Part shown: one piece after another, positions 43,780 to 54,616 of the stretch
Layout: each line of letters starts with the position of its first letter
How positions within the stretch are numbered: position 1 is the stretch's first letter
Assembly (NCBI GenBank): GCA_002633025.1
Contig: NMRB01000002.1
Location: 691,964 to 755,963, forward strand
DNA from: Notospermus geniculatus
Lineage: Eukaryota; Nemertea; Pilidiophora; Heteronemertea; Lineidae
DNA length: 64,000 nucleotides
Direction: 5' to 3'
Position numbers and translations under genes: made by a program
The notes under the pieces: generated by a model
What the model saw: the letters and a program-made list of their open reading frames with translations, nothing else
Told to the model about the DNA's origin: nothing
Database searches by the model: none

Positions 43780-46700
43780 TCACAAGTCATCCTGGTACTC
43801 CCAAAGGTCTTTCTCATAACCTTCATGAACATGGTTCAGGAGGACGTTTCTTCGGCTTTCACAATACCTGCAACAAAAGATGCCAATTTCAAAATTGATT
43901 CCTACTATACTAGTTTCATTTTGCTACAGCAAATACATGTACTACACACCACTGTGACCCTGTGTGGAGATGTTCAGGTACACCAGTGCCTGTCTTCTGT
44001 CAGTTTCTCCTACCCTCTTCCCCCTCAACCCACCTGTACTTATCTTGCACCTTTTGTTTGATGTCTACAAGCATATCAGACGTGATGTCTCTCTCTAGAT
44101 ATTCCGATAGTTGTTCTGTTGATATTTCTAGGTCTTTCTGGTTGGTCTGCAGGATAAAGATCATCAAAACATCAGCACAGCACTCGTGGCAGAAAGAATC
44201 TACCAACTTCAGAAACTCCTAGCTTTTCTTTTCAGATGTACCGGTACTTGTATTTCATTGCCATGCTTTGTTCGACTACATGAGAGTGACAACAGAACAG
44301 CTAATAAAAGAACTACTTCCAATGAAAGAAGACAGACAGTCATACCTCAAATATAATGGACTGGTTGTTCCTCTTCAGGTAGAAGGCAAATACATAAGTG
44401 TACATTAATGTCTGCCTACATAGGCAAAGAACATCAACAGCCTTCTTTAGGAACTGCACTTCAATCCATGACATGTTGTGCTGTTGCATCTCTTCCATCT
44501 TGGCTTTGACTGACGCATACAGCTGGAAGAACAAGAGGACAATGGGCCTTGTGCTCAGCTGACTATTGACATGCCAACTCAAGAGGTTGAAACAGGGGAA
44601 AAGAGGGACAAGTACGAATAGTTCACCTTTGTTATGGTTATCAAGTAAATATATAGATAGTGTGGAATGCGAGCAGATTCAGAGACAAGAACAAAGAGTG
44701 ATGACCCCACCCCTAAATGAAGGAAATATACTGTTATAGTGTATACTTCTGGTAGCTCAACTTGAAAGTGCCAGCCTGAAGAAGACCCTGCTTGGGGTCG
44801 AAAATTCGCAAAATTTCTGGAGGACGACTAAAAACACATCTAATATACCGGTAGTCATCAAAACCACAGAGTGACACATGATGACCTTTAGTGAGGTAAT
44901 ACACTAAATACAGCAACATCATATCCAGAGGCAAATGTGTGTCAGTGCATCTGACCCTTACCTTGTGTTCGAACTTCAAACTCTGCATATGGTTCAGATA
45001 TCTGTTACAGTAGAAGAGATACCTCTGCAGGGCCGCTCGTGATCGCTGCATATGGAAGAGAGGGAAATGCATCAGGAGTTTGTCACCAACAAATATTGAT
45101 ATCGATAGCATGCATTTCTTCAAATTTCATTTCTGAGTGCAAGTGAACCGTTTTACCACAGATACCAGAACTGGGATGTTCAAAACAGAATCATTTCATA
45201 TTCAGACAAACCTCTTGTGCACATCGTGCCTTCTTAGCTTCTTCTTCATCGTACCGGTTACAGTTGTACCTGGAAAAACACCAACATATACATGTACAAA
45301 TGAGATATAATACAAACTGAAGGGTTGTAAATCAGTGCTAAGAAATCAGCATCAATCTAGAGATCCTGATGTACTCACCAGGATGAACCATGGGGTTCCC
45401 AGGGTCCAAGGCAAACCCAGCAGAAATCAGCTTTGCAGTTCTGGTTTTTACAAACCATATGATTGCAGCCACCATCCTTTTCTATAGTAACATGGCAGCG
45501 GGGGCACTCCTGAAACAATCATATTCTGAGTATTATCACATGGTCTAATGTACCGGGTATCTACAAGTAAGTTCCTGGTGTAACCAATTCTTAGGTCATA
45601 TTTAGAAACTGTCAGAAGTTTATCACCTTGAGCTTTCAGGAAAAACACAGAAAAGTTCCACAAAACTTATCTCACCTTCGTATTGGCTGCAATCCAGTTG
45701 GATGTCTCACTGTCATCATCACATTTCTTGATCCACTTCCTAAGCCACTTGCACTTCACAGGGTCATGCCAATTTTCACCACAAGCGAAACTAAAAACAC
45801 CACATCAAACATCATGTCAGTATGAACGTCCTCACTTCAGTTGTGAAATGAAACATTAAAATGATGTAGTAATGGAAGCATTCCACTCAGCCTGCTCAGT
45901 TTGCTCTGAATACATCTTCATCTACTAATAATGGAACTAATGTCAATATGCTACTTACCAGAAAGTAGACCCGCATGAACAGACAACAGGTTTTGAATCA
46001 TAATATCTAGTTTTTACAGCATTTCCACAATCAGGCGCAGGACACCAACGCATTAATCTATTACACTGAAAATAAGAAAAAGAACTAGTTATCTGCATAG
46101 GTACATTACACTGTATTGGTATTTCAGGCCATTAGTATAACACACACTTTGACAAAAGATAAGCAATTTAAAAACATTAACATTACCTCTACAAAGCTAT
46201 TGGTGATTAAATGCTGGTACTTTAATTTAACTCTGGGGTCTTGTATTAATTTCCTGAAAACAAAAACGTTGCAATGACACAAGATGTGAACAAGGATGTC
46301 TTAGACTGGGAGACCAAGGCATTGTGAATATCCGTCACCTTCTTTCAGGTCAGTTATAGCCAGCTAACTTCCTAAGCATTTCTGAAAATGATCAGCTGGT
46401 ACGGTACTTGATTTTTGCAGAACGATAATTGACATACTTACATAACAGACGCATCATCTACTAGGATGTCACATTTATGAGCAGCACAGGATATAGTCTG
46501 AAAATAAGATTTCCTTTTTGAAAATAATTAAGTCCATCACTCCGACCCCAACTCTTACTCAATTCTGTCTTCTGGGGAATCAACTACTGGTAGTCTTCTG
46601 TTTAAGAGCCTCACCAATCACTTCACAGATATGCAATGCATAGTCACTGAAAATCAACTCAACTTCATAACATAAGTGTCAACAGGGCACATTTCCATTC

Positions 46701-47779
46701 TGGCAAACACCCACCTGTCCCATGCCCTCATCCATAATTTTTGTTGTCAGATACTCAGCCCAGCACTGCATGCAGAATTTGTGTCCACATTCCAAACCAG
46801 ACATCATCTGAAAGTATTAAAAAATATGACATCAATCATGTCAATAAAGTATGAGATCATCATTCCACTTGTGTTTATCTCAGGAGAATTATCTTTGTGA
46901 CTCAGGCCAAACAAAATGTGAGAGAGACTAGGAACTAAGCTTGGAGTGATGTCTTGCCACAAAGGAACATTTAGTTGTTTAATTGCCTTCAGATTCTGAC
47001 ATGTCTTGCTCCAGAAGCACCAGCACTGATTACTGAATACATTGATTTTTTTAAATTACATGTTCTCCTCCACACCCCAATACTTACACTCACTGGCATC
47101 GTAAGATAACATATCTCACAAGTCAAATCTTGAGCAGCAGCAGCAGCAGGTGCCTTGCTACTTTTCTGCAAAATAAGTTACTGGTATAACAGCTTCTCGA
47201 ACCTTCCACACCCTGTGGTCTCAATGAAGCAATCAGGAAATCCGACTGCACATGCTCAGCACTGATTAAGTTGGACATCAATATCATCATGAAACCTTCT
47301 GGTCAACTTGTGACAGTTGACAGATGAAGCTTGGTTATCTGAATGATTCTCTGAATTTACCCTCAGTTCAAGTTACCTTTGAGCTCTTCCCTTTCTGGTA
47401 GGGACTAATCACACAGGCTTTTCTGAACATTTCATCCTGGTTTCCGTCCCAAAATCTAAAAATACAGAAACAAAACAAAAATGGAAATATTTATGATATA
47501 TTGACCTCACAGTTTTTATATCAAGCAATGACGCAATTTGTATCTGGGTCAATGTCAACACTGACTATTAGTCATCAAGATCGACCACTACTTCTACACG
47601 TCACCAAACATTTTCATTTCGCTTAGTTAGGCTACCATTACCAATGAACTCAACAGAATCTAAATCCCATTAGTACCAGTAGTAACTGAAACATCATGTT
47701 CTATTGCCAACCTTTCTAGTAATTTCTCTTTGTCCCATTTGAAATGATTTAGAAGAATGCGTGTAGTTGTGGCTGGAAT
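43780..47779 (-). CDS. ARIH1: ARIH1, ariadne RBR E3 ubiquitin ligase (5'-partial)
   Basis: ARIH1 is a RING-between-RING ligase that works with neddylated cullin-RING ligases and UbcH7. Fourteen exons chain in phase: 47712-47779, 47377-47455, 47088-47165, 46715-46807, 46442-46497, 46187-46253, 45959-46065, 45676-45790, 45379-45509, 45212-45269, 44962-45045, 44346-44522, 44034-44146 and 43780-43867 (stop TGA at 43780). They encode 437 residues of about 557 expected. Domains in order: the end of the UBA-like domain ([20 protein letters not shown]); RING1 (CEICYLTM...[10 protein letters not shown]); IBR ([30 protein letters not shown]); RING2 with the catalytic Cys in [10 protein letters not shown]; and the Ariadne domain ([57 protein letters not shown]). 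The acidic N-terminal exon is missing; the 'n' at 48122 lies 340 bp upstream, so it was probably lost at the join. Confidence 0.96.
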
Positions 47780-48492
47780 CTGAAATATTGAAAAGAAGAG
47801 ATTATGTACATGTACATTTGTCATTATAAGGCCTTATCGCACCTAGCACATGGCTAATCAGCATAAAATCAGCGAAGCGGAAAGGGCCCGAACATCAGCG
47901 CCCCCGCAGTACATTCACAGTGCATCGGTCTGTGCATGGCCTGCATTTTTTGTAAACAATGGCCAATAAAAGCAACTTCCAAAAGACGGATGTGCCAAAA
48001 CTAACTAGCTACGTGGGAGGTGTTATGAAGTGATTCAAATCGCTAAAATATTTTTACCGATCGTTCTCGCGATCGCAAAAAATCGATGGTTAATTCCAAA
48101 AGATTAGCACATGTCATCATGNTTTATTTTTCACAACCCCAATCATACAGGTGCATGCCCTGGACAGGCTACTGTGTGGAGATTGGCACTGGCCGCGGGA
48201 AAAACGCAAGGTCCTTGCACACCAAAACCGCACCGCGAGCCGCGACGGCGAAAAACGACGCGCGTTCGCCGCCAGGAAAATAAGTTCAACGGATCTATAC
48301 TATAAAAGAGTAGGCCGATTTTTTGAGGAAAGTAAACGCGAAAACTACCGCCCGAAGGCCGTGACACTTGGTATCAACGGGAAGCGTGCGTTTCGGACAA
48401 GGTTTCTGGCGCCTTAGATGTTGAAAACGTTTTGCGAAAGTGGTACTTTTAAGCGTTTTTTGTTCGTTGCCGTGGTTTCCCTTCCGTTCCTA

Positions 48493-48640
48493 TGACGTCA
48501 TTCCACGGTGTCCACAGTGACGTCAGCAAACAGTGACGTACGTAGGCCTACCTCACCGATGATTGGCGCGCTGACGTCTTCCACGGTGACGTCAGCAAAC
48601 AGTGACGTACGTACCACACCAGTGATTGGCACGCACGTCA
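48493..48640. promoter_or_regulatory. Cluster of CRE sites in two ~70-bp tandem units
   Basis: Three perfect CREB/ATF palindromes, TGACGTCA, lie at 48493-48500, 48518-48525 and 48587-48594, with additional TGACGT half-sites. The second and third are each followed by GCAAACAGTGACGTACGTA, so the array is a tandem duplication. CRE clusters mark promoters, but no transcription unit starts visibly here. Confidence 0.5.
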
Positions 48641-49314
48641 TTTCACTTTGAACGACGGGTAACGACCAGATAACTGGCCGAGTTCGATTGGTGTAGAGCA
48701 GAGTGCGGGTCCCTAAAAAAGACGGTTCCAGAATGACACAAATATCGGGAACCGGCCAACATATCGACAAACCGGCTACCATAGATTCTCAGCAATATGA
48801 TAGACAAACTCATGTAGGTTTGAATGTTCGATTCGATGCGCTTCTTCTGGAATTGTGCTCTAAAGTAGCAAAATTTTCACCAAATTCCAACTTCAGGAAA
48901 ATTCCTTAATTGTTACCCAAAGTGCACCGGGAGACGAACAGATGAACGGCCGAGTTATCGACAAACCGGCTAACTCCGAATGTCGATTACAGTTCATGGA
49001 TTGAGCGTCATAACGTTTTCGGGATCACAGGTGTAACGGTTTTCAATGTGGCCATTTCTCTGTGTGCACCCATGTTCGGAACACACTGGGAAACAGACTT
49101 CACTGTTTCTCTGTGTGTCGCCCATTGTCAAATCGCCGCTTATTCCGTCAATCTATTGTAATGTCACACTGGCACACGGGCCTCACTGCAAAACGTTACA
49201 CCGGTCATGCCGTTGTCGTAGAATGTCATGCTCCCCGATATGAGATGCTCCACAACAATAGATTTTGACGCCCGGCACTGACAAACAGAACTTCGGTTAC
49301 CAGGTGTCCCCTGA

Positions 49315-49469
49315 ACAAAAGAAGCGGGCATCTGATATCGGGGGCATTAGGCTACATTCTATGACACCGGAACCACTGGACAACACTCTGCACGAAATAC
49401 AAAAGAAGCGGGCATCTGATATCGGGGGCATTACACTCTATGACACCGGAACCACTGGACAACACTCCA
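49315..49469. repeat. Tandem repeat, 2 units of ~85 bp
   Basis: Units beginning CAAAAGAAGCGGGCATCTGA start at 49315 and 49400 and both contain ACACCGGAACCACTGGACAA. The second unit lacks about ten bases. Confidence 0.85.
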
Positions 49470-50481
49470 CGTGACCGAAGTGTAGAGGACCACCGTGGTT
49501 AACGGGACTGACATTCTGGAACCGAACCTGACCCCGCGCTTCATGACCCGTCATTTGACGGGTACTTTGCTAGTTTTCAATAAAAGGGTCACACCAAAGA
49601 CGCGCGGCGGCGAGCGCGCGTCATTTTTTGCCGCGCGCCTGTGGTGTGGCTCTTTTATTGAAAATCCATTGAATATCTTCCCGGCGGTGAACGCGCGTCG
49701 TTTTTCGCCGTTGCGGCTGGCGGCGCGGTTTTGGTGTGAAGGGCCTTCAGGCACTTCCCCCGCGCGGTAAAGATCATTTTGGCGCCATTGAATGCGATGA
49801 GGCGCATGTAGTCCGGACGCAAAACCCCGATTTTGGGCTTAGGTGTTTCTTTTTGAATAACAGCATTTTTTTCCAGTTCTCATACATTTGTAGGGTGTGG
49901 ACTCGGAATCCGTCGAGTGCCACCTTGGCACCCTTGAGCGTTTTGAGAAATTCGCGTTTGAATTTTTGGAAGTGACTGACTTTATGATTGGACCTCCCTG
50001 GTCACCTCGGATTCAGAAACTAAACGGGTTTTACAGTGACAGTCACATGTTTTTCCGAAGGACAGTCATGGACTAACGGACACTCTCTCATCTTCACTAA
50101 CTACGCCTACCCGGATTCGAAAGACATCGCGATCACGTCCCATGGATTGCTTTTTTTGCTCCCGGGGCTACTATTCGCCTTCTCTGATGCCAGCAACGGT
50201 GTGGAGAAGGGAGGTAATGCGGAAAAAACCGGTGGGACACATTCCCACCGCAATATTCTGGTCCCACGGCATGCGAAAGTCGCGACACAGCTTCGCCATG
50301 ACCGGAGGACCCGTCAAAACTGGACCTCCCTGGTCACCTCGGATTCAGAAACCCCGAGAAGGGGATTGGCTTCGATTTACAGGTCAGAACATCTTGTCGT
50401 ACTCCAAGGACCCGTGTCAAAGTCTCAGATCGTCTCCCAAGTCGAAATCAAAGTCGGAGCGCCGCAAGTTTAACTCATTTA

Positions 50482-50706
50482 TGCCCGTGTCACACTGTCC
50501 CGAAATTAGACACCCGATGGCCACACGAATATGGAATTTTGAATTTTGCGGGAAGATAGCCCCGAAGTCAACTTCCAGAATCTTGCAAATTTTCGATCCT
50601 AACCGGGGGTCTTCTTCAGGCTGGCACTTATCATTAAGATTTCCAAAAGTTTCCATTAATTCGTATGGCCATCGGGTGTCAAATTCGGGACAGTGTGACA
50701 CGGGCA
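50482..50706. mobile_element. PIF/Harbinger-like MITE with TTA target duplication
   Basis: A 225-bp element with terminal inverted repeats of about 55 bp: left TGCCCGTGTCACACTGTCCC, right GGGACAGTGTGACACGGGCA. Pairing continues through GACACCCGATGGCCA. The trinucleotide TTA flanks both ends (50479-50481 and 50707-50709), matching the TWA duplication of PIF/Harbinger transposons. Non-coding. Confidence 0.88.
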
Positions 50707-50711
50707 TTAGC

Positions 50712-50770
50712 GACTGCGTCGTCACGGTCTGAGAAAATGGGTTCGAACCCCACCGTTTCGAGTCGCCTAT
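50712..50770 (+). mobile_element. tRNA-like fragment with perfect B-box
   Basis: GGGTTCGAACCCC at 50739-50751 is a perfect T-arm/B-box hairpin. The upstream half of a tRNA is not recognisable, and the Harbinger-like MITE ends immediately before it. It is probably a SINE remnant interrupted by the MITE. Confidence 0.45.
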
Positions 50771-50790
50771 GAGAGGAATTCCTTCATGGC

Positions 50791-50835
50791 CAGGGTTTCC
50801 TCCAGAAAGAAAATGATGGGGGGGGGGGGGTAGTC
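50791..50835. mobile_element. Terminal fragment of the CAGGGTTTCC MITE family
   Basis: CCAGGGTTTCCTCCAGAAAG at 50791 matches the end of the element at 5361 closely and runs into a poly-G tract. No matching opposite end is seen, so the copy is truncated or broken at the homopolymer. Confidence 0.6.
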
Positions 50836-53349
50836 TCGCATTAAAAAATATGCAAAGAGAACATCGATCGGTCCACTTGTTACGAATCTACGTCAGTTTG
50901 AATGTGCAAGGGTGTGTGGTATAGGCCACACTCGCCGATCGGCGAGTTTGGGCGCGAAAGGGTTAACCCCACTTAGATCTTGATATCCTCGTGAAATACC
51001 GTGACTGATATCCTCTTGTCGACGGATGCAAACAAAACCTGCGATGGAGGCATGCGACCCCCGAACATCTGAATGCTCTCGTAGTTTCTCCATGGCATTT
51101 ACCCAATTCCCTAATCTGAATATGGTTAGCAACGCCAACATGATGTGCGTCTCCGGACTTGGCCACTATCAAATACCGTGGGATGTCGCCCTTAACGTTC
51201 GAGTCATCATTTGCCCAACTCTTGTTGTTGTTGTTTAACCAAATTGTGAAACGAACAGCGAGGTCATATAATTCACATTACTTCACATGGAACGTCATGG
51301 AACACAAGCAACATGCAACAAGCAACATGGAACACAAGCAACTTCACATGGAACGTCTGCGGAAATTTGTATGTAGTACACCAACGTGTATATCAAAACA
51401 AATATCAATCACAGACAGCCAGAAGAGTTGTAATGAACAACAGAAAATGCACTATTAAAGAAGCAAAAAACACGATTTAACTAACAAAAGGGTTTGCTCT
51501 CTATTATTCTGGAGATAAATAACCAAAATTTGAGCATCCACAACCATAGAAAAAGATACAAAATGCTTTATACATGTTCACACAAGGCATGGAACATCAG
51601 CATATCCTTGCACTGTGCTGATCAAAGTAAAGGATTTGACACTACATTGCATTCACTTCTCTTAGTGTTTTTCTTTTTTCCCACTTCTTTTTTACAAAAG
51701 ATGGACAGAGAGGTATGATTATGTTGTAGATCCTTTTATATCTTCTGTAAGAGTTCAACCATGTCTACCAGGTCATTGAGAACCCTGCACGTGGAGAATG
51801 GTAATGATGAGTGATATAGCAAAGAACACGCATCTTTTGATTCAGAATAAATGCATCTAAAACATATCCTTACAGCCGTACTACCTTGAGCAACTGACAG
51901 AGCACCATAAAAGACGGACACACATATCTGAAAATATTACTACTGGTTGTGACCTACTTCAGAAATGAAGAAATCTTTTGATATATCATGTACATGTACC
52001 GATACATGTATATTGACTGTAGAGAGAGTGAGCATTGTGGGAAGGATGTGTCAAAATGAAGGAACAATCTCTTTGCAGATCACACAAACAGCACTGGGCA
52101 GAAAAGGGATATATCATACATGTAGTATGGTGAAATCTGAACTCTGGAAGCCAAGAACTGACAACTGCCTCTCAATTCTCTGAAAAATTAACCTTTGCAT
52201 CAAATGCTGCCAGTATACAATGCTGATATGACCAAATGAAGCCCACCTCCACATGTACCAGTTTCAATCTCCTGAAGGCTAACCAACTACAACATAATGA
52301 AATAGATTACTAACACCTTTTCGTTCTCTGAACTTAATAAACATTCCTATACATTTATTTACTATGGAGGGCCTGCCTCAAATATAATCAGAAAATAACT
52401 GTTGAATATGTACAAATATGTCATATTATTTGAAAAACTGGGTCCAAGGTCCCACACAATCACTAATTGCTGCTACCTCCACTGAACACCCTGCAAGTCT
52501 CAAGATGTACATTGAAACAAAAGAAAATGAAACCGGAAGTACAACAGCTTGCAGAAACTACCTGTTCCCAGTGCAGAATTGTAAACAGTAACTACTTTTT
52601 TTCTCGTTTATAAGTAAAGAATTAGAGTATTAAGTGTTTTGACCAACTAGTAGCACTCCTGGGTGCTAAATCGCATACCAGGACCTTAGTGATGAAATTC
52701 CAAATATGGTGATGTTAAGTACCAAAACTTGTGCTTTGTGATCTAACAAACATGAATAACAGACGTAGCTTAAGTTCTCATTCTATTGATGATTGATGTA
52801 CACAGCAGTACCAATACTTGAAGAGATCTTTATAATTTGACAAATGATAATAATTCGGTGGTCTAAACTAGATCAATCGGCAATTACAGCTGAATATGTA
52901 ATTGTAAGTGAAAGACATCTTGAATTGTCAAGGCCTATGGTCACATGAGTGGAGAGTAGTCCAAAGGCATAGCAATATGAAGTCTGTTGGCTCAAAATGA
53001 GTAAAGAATGTGGCAGTGCAAGTGTAACCCAAAAAATCAACAATACTGAATACTATTGATCAAAGAAAATCAAAATGCACTAACCTGATCAAAAAATATA
53101 AAGGCACAAGAACCACACTTCCTTAATTCACCCATATGAAGTGACCTACCTCACCCATACACACACAAACCACGATTACTACCTACATTAGTCCACACTG
53201 ACCTCAAGAATTCAAGCTATGCACCTAAAATGTGGTCCTCAACATGCACAAGTGGCAACAGTGACAAAAATGAAATGGTCCATGGACCATGTGCTCACTG
53301 GGTTGGACATAATAGTCTAATGACAGAGTGAGGTACATGTTCTTTTTTT

Positions 53350-53405
53350 TGGTTCGTTCTTATATAGCGCATTTCCAGTTGAACTGCTCAATGCGCTTTA
53401 CATTA
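53350..53405. repeat. Dispersed 'TATATAGCGC…GCGCTTTACA' motif
   Basis: TTCTTATATAGCGCATTTCC followed within 30 bp by CAATGCGCTTTACA forms an imperfect hairpin. From memory it resembles a motif repeated in many invertebrate genomes. It lies in sequence present in only one of the two duplicated contigs. Confidence 0.45.
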
Positions 53406-53574
53406 TGTACATGTACATATCAGTTATGAGCAATCTGGGTCAAGTCATTCCCAGGTATACTTTGATGATTTTTGGGTAATGCCACCTGGCGGCCATATTG
53501 GATGTCTGATCGGGCTGGAACTTCANGTACAGAATTAGAGTATTAAGTGTTTTGACCAACTAGTAGCACTCCTG

Positions 53575-53710
53575 GGGCCTGATTCACGAAGCCCTCTTAG
53601 CTTACGTGTGATCTTAGCACTGCCCATATCTATTGTTCGTCGACTTGCTGACAATAGATACGGGAGTGCTAAGATCATACTTACGCTAAGAGGGCTTTGT
53701 GAATCAGCCC
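53575..53710. mobile_element. 136-bp palindromic MITE, CCTG target duplication
   Basis: The ends GGGCCTGATTCACGAAGCCC and GGGCTTTGTGAATCAGCCC are inverted repeats, and the arms extend to CTCTTAGC/GCTAAGAG and beyond (GATCTTAGCACT/AGTGCTAAGATC). The flanking direct repeat CCTG lies at 53571-53574 and 53711-53714. The paralogous sequence at 52618 has one CCTG (52658-52661) and no element, which is an empty site. Confidence 0.93.
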
Positions 53711-54616
53711 CCTGGGTGCTAAATCGCATACCAGGACCTTAGTGATGAAATTCCAAATATGGTGATGTTAAGTACCAAAACTTGTGCTTTGTGATCTAAC
53801 AAACATGAATAACAGAAGTAGCTTAAGTTCTCATTCTATTGATGATTGATGTACACAGCAGTACCAATACTTGAAGAGATCTTTATGATTTGACAAATGA
53901 TAATAATTCGGTGGTCTAAACTAGATCAATCGGCAATTACAGCTGAATATGTAATTGCAAGTGAAAGACATCTTGAATTGTCAAGGCCTAGGGTCATATG
54001 AGTGGAGAGTACTCCAAAGGCGTAGCAATATGAAGTCTGTTGGTTCAAAATGAGTAAAGAATGTGGCAGTGCAAGTGTAACTCAAAATATCAACACTACT
54101 GAATACTAATGATCAAAGAAAATCAAAATGCACTAACCTGATCAAAAAATATAAAGGCACAAGAACCACACTTCCTTAATTCACCCATATGAAGTGACCT
54201 ACCTCACCCATACACACACAAACCACGATTACTACCTACATTAGTCCACACTGACCTCAAGAATTCAAGCTATGCACCTAAAAATGTGGTCCTCAACATG
54301 CACAAGTGGCAACAGTGACAAAAACCAGTCTATCAACACAGAAGATCCTTCAAAGAGATTCATATCAAAGTTTATTGCATTTCTTCACCGGATGTATCTT
54401 GAAACTGATATGGAGCAAGTTTTCTAAGGCACATGAGTATAAAAAATAGTCAACATCACATTCTGGTTCTTCAGTTCCAAAATAAATTGCCAATTAATGG
54501 AAGAACAAGAGCAACAGAAATGCACTCAGTACAAAACGTATGATGCCTATCTATTATTGATCTGATCTGTTGGCCAACTGATACCCAAACAAGGAATTGT
54601 CATGGACAGCTGCACC

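Larger units (their letters stand above)
48205..49755. repeat. CpG-rich inverted repeat pair
   Basis: About 80 bp at 48205-48290 (ACACCAAAACCGCACCGCGA onward) is the near-exact reverse complement of 49672-49750. The arm includes AACGACGCGCGTTC. A third diverged copy in the same family follows TTTTATTGAAAA near 49575-49665. The arms lie about 1.4 kb apart. Confidence 0.75.
52618..54326. repeat. Haplotype-type duplication around n at 53525
   Basis: 52618-53270 and 53531-54326 are near-identical apart from scattered substitutions and one 136-bp MITE present only in the second copy. The 'n' at 53525 marks the join. This is best explained as two alleles placed in tandem. No coding exon was recognised. 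Confidence 0.85.
47780..54616. other. Gene-poor region between ARIH1 and MPHOSPH9
   Basis: No gene was recognised. 48180-50760 is markedly richer in CpG than its surroundings and contains CRE repeats, tandem and inverted repeats, a Harbinger-like MITE and a tRNA-like fragment. 52618-54326 is a haplotype-type duplication. Short minus-strand stretches at 51892-51934 and 51740-51782 have splice-like borders and could encode the end of an unidentified protein (…VLNDLVDMVELLQKI), but support is weak. Confidence 0.45.

Noticed and set aside
48151-48417. Open frames in three frames at 48.1-48.4 kb as the missing ARIH1 first exon
   Set aside because: The expected acidic/Gly-rich N-terminus and the AEQILQHM-type UBA-like sequence are absent, and the segment is half of a repeated CpG-rich inverted repeat.
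50142-50732. 196-codon open frame in the CpG-rich region
   Set aside because: It runs straight through the terminal repeats of the Harbinger-like MITE, so its second half cannot be a conserved gene. CpG-rich DNA has few stops by chance.
51736-51934. Possible two-exon 3' end of an unknown minus-strand gene (…VLNDLVDMVELLQKI)
   Set aside because: Splice-like borders exist, but the peptide is not recognised and no upstream exons were found. Support is too weak for a gene call.
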